From Alloboseaceae bacterium BT-24-1 (GTDB lineage: Bacteria; Pseudomonadota; Alphaproteobacteria; Rhizobiales; Beijerinckiaceae): a stretch of 64,000 bases of DNA. The position numbers were made by a program, and so were the translations under genes. Below are positions 1 to 8,030 of this stretch, piece by piece (the stretch's first letter is position 1; each line of letters opens with the position of its first letter). Location of the stretch: the NCBI GenBank assembly GCA_025846845.1, contig JAOYTL010000023.1, positions 8,784 to 72,783 of the forward strand, in the 5' to 3' direction. The notes beneath the pieces are model-generated. The model saw only the letters and a list, made by a program, of their open reading frames with translations, made no database searches and was not told the origin of the DNA.

Positions 1-228
1 CATCTGCCGCCAGGCTGCGCCAATGCCTACAACCTGGAGCGCATGGTCGAGCGCAAGGCCGATCTGTTCCAGGGGCGCAAGCCGGGCCCAGCCGCGGCAG
101 CTCCAGTCGCTCGGGCGGCGCGGCGCTATCTCGACGGTGACGAAAATCCGCTCGGCGGCGCCTTCGATCGCGACGGACGCCGCAACACGAATCGGGCGCC
201 GGCGCAGGTGACGACGGAGCAGAAGTGA
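1..228 (+). CDS. cpaD: CpaD-like Tad pilus assembly protein, C-terminal part
   Basis: The window starts inside this gene; the last 75 residues and a TGA stop are present. The visible part contains PGCANAYNLERMVERKADL followed by a GRKPGP turn and an Arg/Ala-rich tail. This matches my memory of the conserved C-terminal block of CpaD, an outer-membrane lipoprotein of the Tad/Flp pilus machine (a Gly-Cys-Ala segment, Asn-Leu, Met-Val, then Asp-Leu and a Gly-Arg-Pro-like stretch). The neighbour is a convergent TPR lipoprotein of the kind that also occurs in Tad loci (TadD), which fits a Tad locus lying to the left. The fragment is short, so the family call rests on one block. Confidence 0.55.
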   Translation, partial: HLPPGCANAYNLERMVERKADLFQGRKPGPAAAAPVARAARRYLDGDENPLGGAFDRDGRRNTNRAPAQVTTEQK

Positions 229-248
229 AAGCCGCCGGCCAGCGCGAC

Positions 249-1046
249 TCAGCCGGCGAGGATCGTGCCGACGATCTTCGCCCGGGCCCGCGCATCGCCT
301 GCGGCTTCCAGCGTGCGCAGGCGGCGCAGGAAGGCCGGCCGCTCCGTAGCGGGCACATTGGTTTCGACGAGGCTCTGTGCCTCGGCGCCGGCGCCCGACA
401 GCGCCAGCACCAGTGCGAGGGTACGCCGATGCGTCGCCTTGGCGCTTTCAGAGCGCGCCACGCCGCGAATCCGATCGATCGCCTGTTCCTTGCGGCCGGC
501 GAGCGCTTCGGCCAAAGCGAGGTTGGCCGCGATGTCGAGATCGTCCGCAGCGCGGCTATGCGACTTCTCGAAGGCGGCGACGGCCTCGGGCGCCTTGCCG
601 GCGAGCGTCAGCGCGATTCCGAGCCGGTTATAGCCGGCGGCGCTGTCGACGATGGGCGCGGCCTTCGAAAGCGATGCGAGCGCAGCATCGACCTCGCCAC
701 GCCGCAGCGCCGCCGAACCCAGCCCCAGCTGCGCTGGGCCATTGTTCGGTTCGCGCTCCAGCGCCAGGCGGAAGGCGCGCTCGGCACCGACGCCATCGCC
801 GCTACGCAGATAGGCTTCGCCGAGCTGCACCGCCGCAGCGGCATCGCCGGTCGCCGCTGCACTCTCGTAGACGGCGAGCGCGGTCGCCATCTCGCCGCTG
901 TCCTCCAGCGTCGATGCGAGGACATGCGCGCCACGCGGCTGCACCTGCGGCTTGTCCATGTCGCTCGCCGCCTGCTGCGTCAGCGTGCACGCCGGCAGGC
1001 AGGCGACGAGAAGGAGCGAGGCCAGGCGGCTTGGTCTGGGCATCAT
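249..1046 (-). CDS. TPR-repeat lipoprotein (TadD-like)
   Basis: A 265-residue protein with a lipoprotein signal (Arg near the N-terminus, hydrophobic stretch, lipobox LPAC with Cys at about residue 20). The rest is built of tetratricopeptide repeats, clearest around residues 70-150 (AVQLGEAYLRSGDGVGAERA, then the ALEREPNNGPAQLGLG unit). Such proteins act as periplasmic or outer-membrane-anchored scaffolds. TadD of the Tad pilus has this architecture, and the preceding gene looks like cpaD, so a role in pilus assembly is likely. It is divergent from sctU with only 53 bases between them, so a link to the T3SS cannot be excluded. Two ATG codons stand in tandem at the start; I took the first. Confidence 0.65.
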   Translation of the reverse strand: MMPRPSRLASLLLVACLPACTLTQQAASDMDKPQVQPRGAHVLASTLEDSGEMATALAVYESAAATGDAAAAVQLGEAYLRSGDGVGAERAFRLALEREPNNGPAQLGLGSAALRRGEVDAALASLSKAAPIVDSAAGYNRLGIALTLAGKAPEAVAAFEKSHSRAADDLDIAANLALAEALAGRKEQAIDRIRGVARSESAKATHRRTLALVLALSGAGAEAQSLVETNVPATERPAFLRRLRTLEAAGDARARAKIVGTILAG

Positions 1047-1099
1047 GGTGAAGCGCTCCGTGTCACGAGGGTGCGGATGGATGCCGGGGCGCTCGGGCG

Positions 1100-2137
1100 A
1101 TGAGCGAGCCCTCCGAAGAGAAAGCGCTTCCGGCGAGCGAGAAGAAGCTGCGCGAGGCGCGGCGCAAGGGGCAGGTGCCGCAAAGCCGCGACCTGATCAT
1201 CGGCTTCACCTTCATCGCCGCATTCATCTACCTGGTCCTGATCAAGGACCGGCTGCTGCTGCAGCTCGACGAGCTCGTCAGTCTGGTGATCAATCGGGAC
1301 AATGAGGCATTCTCGATCGTCCTGGAGCGCGCCTCGCGACATGCCGGCGACATGCTGCTGCAACTGACGGCGCCGCTGGTCGCCGCCACGGTCGCGACCG
1401 CTGCGCTGACTGCGATGGTTGGCAGCTTCGGGCCGGTCTTCTCCTTCGAGATCATCAAGCCGAAATTCGAGCATGTGAATCCCGCAAAGGGCCTGAAGCG
1501 GCTGGTCTCGCTGAAGAGCGTCAGCGAGTTCCTCAAGAGCCTGGTCAAGATCGCGGTACTCGGGACCGCCTTCATCCTGATCCTCGGCAGCCAGTTGCAG
1601 CCGCTTCTGGAGACCCCTGTCTGCGGGGAGCGCTGTGCCGGCAGCGCGATCACCGTCCTGCTGCTGCCGCTCTTCCTGATCGTGGTGCTGGCCTATGTCG
1701 TGGTCGGCCTCGCCGATCTCATGCTGCAGCGCTTCATCTTCCTGCGCGAGATGCGCATGACGCGCTCCGAGATGAAGCGCGAGACCAAGGACACCGAGGG
1801 TGACCCGCAGATCCGCAGCGCCAGGCGCCAGCATTACCGGCTGATCGGCCGCTCGAGCGGCGTCGGCATCGCGCGTGCGACATTGGTGGTCGCCTATCGT
1901 GGTGATGTCGTGGGCTTGCGCTACCAGCGCGGCGAGACGCCGGTGCCGCTCATCGTCTGCAAGGCGACCGGAGCCTCCGGGGCAACTATGCTGCTGGAAG
2001 CGCGCGAGCGCGGCGTCCCGGTGGTGCTCGACGAGATGGCGCAGACGCTGCACAAGCGCCATGCCCAGGGCGACCCGGTACGGCAGGATCTGTTCCAGCC
2101 GGTCGCCGACGCGCTCGTCAAGGCCGGGGTGCTCTAG
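1100..2137 (+). CDS. sctU: T3SS export-apparatus switch protein SctU, NPTH motif lost
   Basis: A 345-aa member of the FlhB/YscU/RhcU family. The N-terminus has the usual charged segment with EKKLREARRKGQVPQSRD, then four hydrophobic segments (about 31-48, 85-110, 148-166, 182-205) and a cytoplasmic domain beginning near EMKRETKDTEGDPQIRSARR. SctU sits at the inner-membrane export gate and normally cleaves itself between Asn and Pro of NPTH to switch substrate class. At the aligned place (residues 266-269, bases 1895-1906) this protein reads YRGD, within TLVVAYRGDVVGLRYQRGET; the flanking residues align well, so the motif is replaced rather than misplaced. The gene is on the opposite strand to the rest of the operon and converges on sctT. 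Confidence 0.9.
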   Translation: MSEPSEEKALPASEKKLREARRKGQVPQSRDLIIGFTFIAAFIYLVLIKDRLLLQLDELVSLVINRDNEAFSIVLERASRHAGDMLLQLTAPLVAATVATAALTAMVGSFGPVFSFEIIKPKFEHVNPAKGLKRLVSLKSVSEFLKSLVKIAVLGTAFILILGSQLQPLLETPVCGERCAGSAITVLLLPLFLIVVLAYVVVGLADLMLQRFIFLREMRMTRSEMKRETKDTEGDPQIRSARRQHYRLIGRSSGVGIARATLVVAYRGDVVGLRYQRGETPVPLIVCKATGASGATMLLEARERGVPVVLDEMAQTLHKRHAQGDPVRQDLFQPVADALVKAGVL

Positions 2138-2148
2138 CGCGATGCCGG

Positions 2149-2955
2149 TCATGGCTGGCGCGGCGCAAGCTGGCGCAGGAACGGGTCGGCGTCGAACAGC
2201 CTGCTGATGTCCTGGCGCATATATTCGAGCATGAACGCCGAATAGATCAGCAGCAGCACCGAGAAGACCAGACTCTTGGCGGAGAGCGAGAGCTCGAAGA
2301 TGTTGAGCTGCGGCGCGGTGCGGGCGAGCAGCGCCATGGCGAGATCGGTGAAGAGCAGCGCGATCACGATCGGAGCGGCGAGGCGGAGTGCGAAGCGCAT
2401 GATCTCGTCGAGCAGCTTCAACAGCAGCTCGGCTGCGCCGGGATCGAACACCGGCCCGAGACTCGCGACCGGCCAGAGCCGATAGCTGGTGTAGAGCCCC
2501 TTCACCAGGAGATCGAACCCGCCGGCCGCGAAGAACAGCATCAGCAGGCTGATCGCGAAAAAGGTCGCGGTGATGCTCGATTCGGCGATTGCGGAGGGGT
2601 CGAGCAGGGCAGCCGCCGTCGAGCCGCGCTGGAGGTCGAGCAGGTCGCCGGCGAGCTCGGCCGCCCAGATCGGCACGCCGAACAGCAGACCAATCGCGAT
2701 GCCGAGCACCAGTTCCTTGAGCAGGATCGCGGTCACGAGCGCCGGCGAGAGCGGCGGGCCGTTCTGCAACGCCTCGGTCAGTACCGGGGTGAGCGGGAGG
2801 GTCAATGCCAGCGCGACGCCGCCGCGAATGATGCCGGCAAGGCCGAGCCGGGTGAAGGCCGGCGTGACGAGGATGGCGCCGGTGATCCGGGTCACGGCGA
2901 GCGCCGTCGCCACCATGAAGGGCAGGACGAGCTGAAGCAGGAGATCGCCCGACAT
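2149..2955 (-). CDS. sctT: T3SS export-apparatus protein SctT
   Basis: A 268-residue, strongly hydrophobic protein of the FliR/YscT/RhcT family, the long subunit of the export gate core (SctR5-S4-T1). The family pattern is clear: an N-terminal hydrophobic segment, RITGAILVTPAFTRLGLAGI, then further membrane segments and the C-terminal FELSLSAKSLVFSVLLLIYS stretch. It is the last gene of the minus-strand T3SS operon, 9 bases after sctS, and its stop lies 11 bases from the stop of the convergent sctU. The length is normal for the family. Confidence 0.92.
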   Translation of the reverse strand: MSGDLLLQLVLPFMVATALAVTRITGAILVTPAFTRLGLAGIIRGGVALALTLPLTPVLTEALQNGPPLSPALVTAILLKELVLGIAIGLLFGVPIWAAELAGDLLDLQRGSTAAALLDPSAIAESSITATFFAISLLMLFFAAGGFDLLVKGLYTSYRLWPVASLGPVFDPGAAELLLKLLDEIMRFALRLAAPIVIALLFTDLAMALLARTAPQLNIFELSLSAKSLVFSVLLLIYSAFMLEYMRQDISRLFDADPFLRQLAPRQP

Positions 2956-2964
2956 CGCCTTCGC

Positions 2965-3237
2965 TCAACGGGTCAAGGTTGGGAAATCCTCGAACAGGGA
3001 GACCGCCTGTTCGTAGACCTGCAGCGACAACAGCGGGCCGATCAGCAGGAGCAGCAGCAGGAGCACGACGATGAGCTTGATCGCTTGCGGCAGCGACTGG
3101 TCCTGGATCTGGGTGAGCGCCTGAAGCAGGCCGACGCCGAAGCCGATCAGCACGGCGGCGAGCAGAGCCGGTCCCGAGACGATGAGCACGGTCATCAGTG
3201 CCGCATTGATCTTGGTCAGGATCAGATCGTTGGTCAC
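2965..3237 (-). CDS. sctS: T3SS export-apparatus protein SctS
   Basis: A 90-aa protein with two long hydrophobic helices separated by the family loop around GLLQALTQIQDQSLPQAIK, diagnostic of FliQ/YscS/RhcS. It forms the export gate helix with SctR and SctT. The start codon is GTG at base 3237. It lies between sctR (38-base gap) and sctT (9-base gap), the standard R-S-T order. Confidence 0.93.
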   Translation of the reverse strand: MTNDLILTKINAALMTVLIVSGPALLAAVLIGFGVGLLQALTQIQDQSLPQAIKLIVVLLLLLLLIGPLLSLQVYEQAVSLFEDFPTLTR

Positions 3238-3275
3238 GACCGTTCATCCAAATGGTGGGTCTGATCCATCGCGCC

Positions 3276-3929
3276 TCAGCCATAGCTCAGGATCAGGCCG
3301 TGCATCAGCTTGGTCCAGCCGTCGATGCTGACGAAGAGCAGCAGCTTCAGTGGAATCGAGATCAGCGTCGGCGAGACCATCATCATGCCCATCGCCATCA
3401 GCACGTTGGCGACGATGAAATCGATGACCAGGAACGGCAGGTAGAGCAGGAAGCCGATCTGGAAAGCGCGGGTCAGCTCAGAGCTGACGAAGGCCGGCAC
3501 CAGCACGATCAGATCGTCCGCCTTCAGCGCCGCGGCGGCATTCTCCGGCCAGACTCGGACGGCCGCTGTGCGGAAGAACTCGCGCTCGCGGTCGTGGGTG
3601 AAGCGGGAGAGATGGTCGCGGAGCGGTTGGCGGACCGCATCGGCCGCCTCGGTCAGCCCCTGCACCGAGTTGAGGTCGAGCTGGCGCGCCGAGACCCGTC
3701 CATAGAGATCGGCCATAAGCGGCGCCGTGACATAGACGGTCAGCACCAGGGCGATCGCGTGCAGCACCAGATTCGGCGGCGATTGCTGGATGCCGAGGGC
3801 GTTGCGGATCAGGAAGAGAACCACCGAGATCTTGAGGAAGGCGGTCATCGTCACCACGCCGAGCGGGATCAGCCCGATCAGCGAGACGAAGGCGATGATC
3901 CCGACGAGATTGGGATTGAGGTCAGGCAT
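3276..3929 (-). CDS. sctR: T3SS export-apparatus protein SctR
   Basis: A 217-aa FliP/YscR/RhcR-family protein and core subunit of the export gate. Typical blocks are VTMTAFLKISVVLFLIRNALG near the N-terminus, VLTVYVTAPLM, the central soluble segment ending REREFFR, and LVPAFVSSELTRAFQIGFLL followed by the FLVIDFIVANVLMAMGMMM helix. An upstream extension of the frame has no family similarity, so I placed the start at the ATG at 3929, where the protein begins MPDLNPNLVG. That start overlaps the sctQ stop by 8 bases, indicating translational coupling. Confidence 0.93.
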   Translation of the reverse strand: MPDLNPNLVGIIAFVSLIGLIPLGVVTMTAFLKISVVLFLIRNALGIQQSPPNLVLHAIALVLTVYVTAPLMADLYGRVSARQLDLNSVQGLTEAADAVRQPLRDHLSRFTHDREREFFRTAAVRVWPENAAAALKADDLIVLVPAFVSSELTRAFQIGFLLYLPFLVIDFIVANVLMAMGMMMVSPTLISIPLKLLLFVSIDGWTKLMHGLILSYG

Positions 3930-4185
3930 CGAACAGCCGGGTGATGCGCACGCCCAGCGCCTCGCCGATCCGCACTGGCTCGCCTTGGCCGATGCGACGG
4001 CCGTTGACGAGCAAGGAGAGCGGCTCGCCCGGTGGACTTGCGAGCGCGATGATGCTTCCGGCGCCAAGGTCGGCGAGCTCCTTCAGCGACATCTCGCTGC
4101 GCCCGAACTCGATGACGACGCGCATCGGCAGATCGTCGAGGGCCTCCGTCTCGTTGGCGCCGACGGCATCCTGCAAATCGTCCAT
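3922..4185 (-). CDS. sctQ: Probable internal-start product SctQ-C (SpoA domain only)
   Basis: Inside sctQ, and in frame, an ATG at 4185 is preceded by GGGAG with a 6-base spacer (TGGCTC), a well-placed ribosome-binding site inside coding sequence. Initiation there would give an 87-residue protein beginning MDDLQDAVGANE and containing the complete C-terminal SpoA domain. Known T3SSs such as Yersinia YscQ make a C-terminal product of nearly this size from an internal start, and it pairs with full-length SctQ. The Shine-Dalgarno site is seen directly; its use is inferred. Confidence 0.55.
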   Translation of the reverse strand: MDDLQDAVGANETEALDDLPMRVVIEFGRSEMSLKELADLGAGSIIALASPPGEPLSLLVNGRRIGQGEPVRIGEALGVRITRLFDA

Positions 4186-4986
4186 GAGCCACTCCCATTG
4201 TGATGATCGCGCCGGAATCAGTGGCGCGCGCAGATGCGCAATGTCGCTCTCCACCGCGGCCGGAGCGATCAGCCGCCCGCCGGCGAGCAGGCAGGCTTGC
4301 CCCGCCGGCAGATGGCGATCGAACAGCAATGCGTCGCCCGGTCGGGCGCGTCGCAGATCGCGAAGGTCGATCCGGGTTTCGGCATGGCGAAGACTGAGCG
4401 GAACGGGGATCGGATCGAGCCATCTGGGTGGCGCGCTGGCTGCCGGCAGCAGGGTGACGAGGCGCGCCAGAAGATCGGCGGGGCCGGCGATCTCGCCGAT
4501 CTCCAGCGGGTTATCCGCCAGCGCGACGCTCACGGCCAAGCGCAACCCATCACGACCGGCCTTGCCGGATGGTGCGCGCAATTCGACCGCCTCGCCGAGG
4601 CGCGCCTCCAGCCCGGCGAAAGCCTCAGCGAGGACCGCCTCGATCAGCAGAGCGGTCCGGTCCGGGCCAAGATTCGCCTTGGTTGCCTGCTGCCCAAAAC
4701 TCGCCAGAGCGGCCTCGATCAGCTGGGGCGGCACAAGCAGCTCCGCCTCCTCACTGCCAACGGCGAGCGAAAGCCGGAGGCAATCCCGCTCGGTGGTCCG
4801 GGGCAGGCGCGTGGCTGCCACGAGGACGAGTTCACGGTCCGCGAGCTGCAGCGGCAGCCGCCAGCGCGAACCATGGAAGTGGTTGATCGGTCCGATGTCC
4901 CGCCGGCGCACGGCGGGGTAGGCGAGCGGAAGCGCATCGTCGCGCGTCGGCGCAGAGCGGCTCGCCAAGGGGACATCCGCCTTCAT
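3922..4986 (-). CDS. sctQ: T3SS sorting-platform (C-ring) protein SctQ
   Basis: A 354-aa protein ending in a FliN/SpoA domain (VVIEFGRSEMSLKELADLGAGS through the GEALGVRITRLF end). This is the signature of SctQ/YscQ/RhcQ, which forms the cytoplasmic sorting-platform pods with SctK and SctL. The N-terminal two thirds are poorly conserved, as usual. The start overlaps the sctO stop (ATGA), and the end overlaps sctR. An internal start inside the gene probably also yields the separate C-terminal SpoA product (see the entry at 3922-4185). Confidence 0.85.
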   Translation of the reverse strand: MKADVPLASRSAPTRDDALPLAYPAVRRRDIGPINHFHGSRWRLPLQLADRELVLVAATRLPRTTERDCLRLSLAVGSEEAELLVPPQLIEAALASFGQQATKANLGPDRTALLIEAVLAEAFAGLEARLGEAVELRAPSGKAGRDGLRLAVSVALADNPLEIGEIAGPADLLARLVTLLPAASAPPRWLDPIPVPLSLRHAETRIDLRDLRRARPGDALLFDRHLPAGQACLLAGGRLIAPAAVESDIAHLRAPLIPARSSQWEWLMDDLQDAVGANETEALDDLPMRVVIEFGRSEMSLKELADLGAGSIIALASPPGEPLSLLVNGRRIGQGEPVRIGEALGVRITRLFDA

Positions 4987-5456
4987 GGCCGGCGTCCGCC
5001 AATGTCGTCGAGCGCTGTATCGAGGCGCGATTCGCGTTGTCGCCGCGCCTGCCTCGCCCGCTCCTCGCAGGCCTGTTCGAGCCGCAGACGGCCGTGTCGG
5101 CGTTCACGATGCGTCGCTTGCGCGGCAGCAAATTCGCATAGTCGCGACGAGAGCGCTTCTCTTGCAGCTTCAGCAGCCGCTTCGAGATCCAGCCGCGCGG
5201 CGGCTGCGACCATGACTTCACGCTGAAGCCATTCGAGTGCAGCGAGCGACAACGGCTGGTCGACCAGGCCGAGATGATGCGAACGCTGCAGCGCAAACGT
5301 TGCGTCGTCATGCCTTGCGAGGGCTGCCGCGGCTTGGTCCGCCGCGGTTCCGGCGCTGGCTGCGGCAGCCTGCCGCCGGGCTGCGACCTCGCCGGCACGC
5401 TGCTCGCGCCTGCGCCGAAGCTCGAGCAGCGTTCGCAGGTCGGCGAGGTCGCTCAT
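4983..5456 (-). CDS. sctO: T3SS ATPase stalk protein SctO
   Basis: A 157-aa protein that is almost entirely charged/alanine-rich helix (LRTLLELRRRREQRAGEVAA near the start, RERRHGRLRLEQACEERARQ near the end), as expected for the two-helix coiled coil of the YscO/FliJ stalk that connects the ATPase to the export gate. The family diverges strongly, so the call depends on size, coiled-coil character and position directly between sctN and sctQ, where rhizobial and other T3SS operons keep this gene. Both ends overlap neighbours by ATGA. Confidence 0.65.
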   Translation of the reverse strand: MSDLADLRTLLELRRRREQRAGEVAARRQAAAASAGTAADQAAAALARHDDATFALQRSHHLGLVDQPLSLAALEWLQREVMVAAAARLDLEAAAEAAREALSSRLCEFAAAQATHRERRHGRLRLEQACEERARQARRQRESRLDTALDDIGGRRP

Positions 5457-6802
5457 GTCAGTGCCTCCCGCATCCGCGCCCGGGTCCGCTCAAGCGTGTC
5501 CTGCTCGCCGGATGGTTGACGCAGGAAGGCGCGAATCCCGTCGATCCGTGCGAGCGCCTCGTCGGCCAGCCTGTCTGAACCCGGCTCGTATTCGCCGACG
5601 CGCACCAGCAGCTCGACCTCGGCATGGCGCGTCAGCAGCTCGCGCATGCGCTGCGCATCGGCGAGTTGCTGATGCGGCGCGACGGTGCTCATCAGGCGTG
5701 AGCGGCTCTTGAGGACGTCGATGGCCGGGAAATGGTTCTGCTGCGCGAGTTCGCTCGACAGGACGATGTGGCCATCGAGCAGCGCCATGACTTCTTCGGC
5801 GACCGGGTCGATCTCCGCCTCGCCCTCAGTCAGCACGGTGTAGATGCCGGTGATCGAGCCGCCTTGTCCTGGGCCGGCCCGCTCCAGCAATCTCGGGAGC
5901 GCCGCGAAGAGGGATGGTGGGAAGCCGCGCCGCGTCGGAGGCTCGCCGGCTGCCAAGCCGATTTCGCGCTGGGCGCGGGCAAAGCGGGTGACGCTGTCCA
6001 TCAACAGCAGGACGTGCTGGCCGGTATCGCGAAAATATTCAGCGATAGTCGTCGCCACATGAGCCGCCTTGACCCGTTCGAGCGCCGGGCGGTCCGAGGT
6101 GGCTACGATCGCAACGGTCCGCGCCCGCGCCGCTGGTGACAGGCGCCGCTCCAGGGTTTCCCGGACCTCGCGGCCGCGCTCGCCGACCAGCGCCAGCACG
6201 ATCACATCCGCTTCGGTCCCGGCGACGATGTCGGCAAGCAGCGAAGATTTGCCGGCACCGGCAGGGCCGAAGATGCCGAGGCGCTGGCCGCGCGCGCACC
6301 CGAGCAGCCCGTCGATGGCGCGCAATCCGAGCTGAAGCGGAGCTTCGATCAGGTCGCGGGCAAGAGGGGACGGGGGCGGGGCATGGACCGGACGGAACCC
6401 GACAAGCGCGCCGCGGGGCCAACCGGTGCCGTCCAGAGCCATCCCGGTTGCGTCTATGGCGCGACCGAGCAGCCCAGGTCCGACGGGAGCGAGCAGGACC
6501 TCGCCGGTCGGCACGACTTCGGTCTCGGCCGAAAGGCCGTCGAGGTCACCGATCGGCGTCAGGATAGCGCAGCCATCCTGGAGGCCGACGACTTCGGCCA
6601 GCACGACAAAGCCGCTGGCGGGATCGCGCAGCTCGCAGATCTCGCCAAGCCGGACATCGCGCAGGCTGGCGTGGATGGTGACGCCCAAGGCCCGCTGGAC
6701 CTTGCCTTTGGGCGGCCGCGGCCGCACTTGCCGCAAGCGATCGCGCAGCGCAAGCAATGCGCCGTCCAGGCGCGCCTGTCCGGTTGCGGGCACCATTGTC
6801 AT
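5453..6802 (-). CDS. sctN: T3SS ATPase SctN
   Basis: A 449-aa FliI/YscN/RhcN-family ATPase that unfolds substrates and detaches chaperones at the export gate. Walker A reads GPAGAGKSS (residues 179-187), followed by VLALVGERGREVRE, the catalytic-glutamate region. Walker B is VLLLMDS near 264-270, followed by VTRFARAQREIGLAAGEPP, a block typical of the secretion ATPases. The C-terminal part (HFPAIDVLKSRSRLM) matches the family too. Length is normal. It is coupled to sctL upstream and sctO downstream by ATGA overlaps. Confidence 0.95.
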   Translation of the reverse strand: MTMVPATGQARLDGALLALRDRLRQVRPRPPKGKVQRALGVTIHASLRDVRLGEICELRDPASGFVVLAEVVGLQDGCAILTPIGDLDGLSAETEVVPTGEVLLAPVGPGLLGRAIDATGMALDGTGWPRGALVGFRPVHAPPPSPLARDLIEAPLQLGLRAIDGLLGCARGQRLGIFGPAGAGKSSLLADIVAGTEADVIVLALVGERGREVRETLERRLSPAARARTVAIVATSDRPALERVKAAHVATTIAEYFRDTGQHVLLLMDSVTRFARAQREIGLAAGEPPTRRGFPPSLFAALPRLLERAGPGQGGSITGIYTVLTEGEAEIDPVAEEVMALLDGHIVLSSELAQQNHFPAIDVLKSRSRLMSTVAPHQQLADAQRMRELLTRHAEVELLVRVGEYEPGSDRLADEALARIDGIRAFLRQPSGEQDTLERTRARMREALT

Positions 6803-7404
6803 GTCGGCATCGACCGGCGCGACAGCCCGCGGCGGAGCGCCTCGATCTGGCTGTCGATACCGGCGTCTACGGTGGTGATGTCACTCGTCAGCAGGCAACC
6901 GTCGCGCGCGAGACCCGGATCGCCGCTGACTTCGAGTGTAAGCTCGAGGCCACCGGTCCTGATCGCTTCCTGCAGCGTTTCGTTCACCGCCTCGACATGC
7001 TCGGGATGGACGCGGACGTTGAGCGTGCGGCTGCGCCGGAAAGCCGACAGCGCCTTCAACGCCGCCATGGCCACGATGTCGCGGCGGTCGAACTGGTCGA
7101 TGACGTCGCGCACGATCTCGAAGGCGATGTCTGCGAGCGAGCCCGACAGGCCGGCAAAATAGGCGTCGACGTCCGCGATGGCCCGTCCGGTCCGCTCCGC
7201 CGCCTCGGCTTCGCCGCGCTCGCGTCCTGCCGCTGCCGCCTGAGCCAGCACCCGCTCGGCCTCCTTGCGGGCTGCGACCTCGATCGCGCGCGCCGTCTGC
7301 TGTGCCGCGTCGAGAAAGGCGAAGCCGTCACCCCAGGCATCCGCCTGTTCCGCCGGGACGAGCCCGCGCGGCGGCCGGCTTGGCAGGTCAGCTGCCGCGG
7401 TCAC
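6799..7404 (-). CDS. sctL: T3SS ATPase regulator/stator SctL
   Basis: A 201-aa protein resembling the FliH/YscL/NolV family, which links the ATPase to SctQ. It has an Ala/Glu-rich central helix (RKEAERVLAQAAAAGRERGE), then FEIVRDVIDQFDRRDIVAMA and the C-terminal RTLNVRVHPEHVEAVNETLQ block. The latter resembles the conserved peripheral-stalk domain (a V-x-P-x-x-x-x-x-V pattern). The start is a GTG at 7404 overlapping the sctK stop (GTGA). Its place before sctN matches the rhizobial order nolU-nolV-rhcN. Confidence 0.8.
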   Translation of the reverse strand: MTAAADLPSRPPRGLVPAEQADAWGDGFAFLDAAQQTARAIEVAARKEAERVLAQAAAAGRERGEAEAAERTGRAIADVDAYFAGLSGSLADIAFEIVRDVIDQFDRRDIVAMAALKALSAFRRSRTLNVRVHPEHVEAVNETLQEAIRTGGLELTLEVSGDPGLARDGCLLTSDITTVDAGIDSQIEALRRGLSRRSMPT

Positions 7405-8030
7405 GTCGCCTCGGCGCGATGCGCCGCCTCGATGATCGGTCTTCCAAGATCGGGCGTGACTGCGGCCAGCGGCAGGATCTCGCCGGGCATCTGCAGGCGC
7501 AGCCGCGCGCCGATCTCGGCCGGCAATGGGGCCGCCCAGGCCAGCAGGCAGCTCCAGCCTGCACGGTCGACCTGCGTGACCAGTTGCGAAGCGGCCGGTG
7601 GCGTGTTAGCCGGACCGGCGAGATCGCGCTTCGCCATGGCGCGGGTGAAGACACCCGGCCCGAGCGCCTTGTCGAGCGCGCGCACCTCGTTCGCCAACAC
7701 GATGCGTGATAGCGCGCCGGAGAAGTAGATCGCGCCGGCCAGGCGAACCAGCCCATGCAGCAGGGGCGGGGCCAGCAGCAGAATACCGCGGTCGGAATCG
7801 GGCACGACATCCGGGGCGAGCCCCGCCGAGAGATCGTTTCGGGCACAGAGCAGTTCAGAAAGCCGGCTCTCCAGCCGCGGCGAGGCGAGGAGCCTGCGGC
7901 AGGACTCCGGCGTGATCGCATCGTCGAAGGCGGCTGCCAGTCGCTCAGGTGCGACGTAACCAGCCGGGCTTGCGGCGAAGCGGCGCCAAGCGACGGCCGC
8001 TTCATCGGATCGTGCCAGCGCGCCGCTCAT
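7401..8030 (-). CDS. sctK: T3SS sorting-platform accessory protein SctK (NolU-like)
   Basis: A 209-aa protein starting MSGALARSDE, with its ATG overlapping the sctJ stop by ATGA; a longer upstream reading of the frame is out of character. It has no strong motif that I can name. Position between sctJ and sctL is where SctK/YscK/NolU is found, the size fits, and SctK proteins are known to be poorly conserved. SctK would link the SctD inner-membrane ring to SctQ in the sorting platform. The call is mainly from synteny. Confidence 0.6.
   Translation of the reverse strand: MSGALARSDEAAVAWRRFAASPAGYVAPERLAAAFDDAITPESCRRLLASPRLESRLSELLCARNDLSAGLAPDVVPDSDRGILLLAPPLLHGLVRLAGAIYFSGALSRIVLANEVRALDKALGPGVFTRAMAKRDLAGPANTPPAASQLVTQVDRAGWSCLLAWAAPLPAEIGARLRLQMPGEILPLAAVTPDLGRPIIEAAHRAEAT

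Noticed and set aside
1043..3283. A 746-residue minus-strand open frame across sctU/sctT
   Set aside because: It covers recognised T3SS genes in other frames and has Arg/Asp/His-rich low-complexity text typical of antisense frames in GC-rich DNA.
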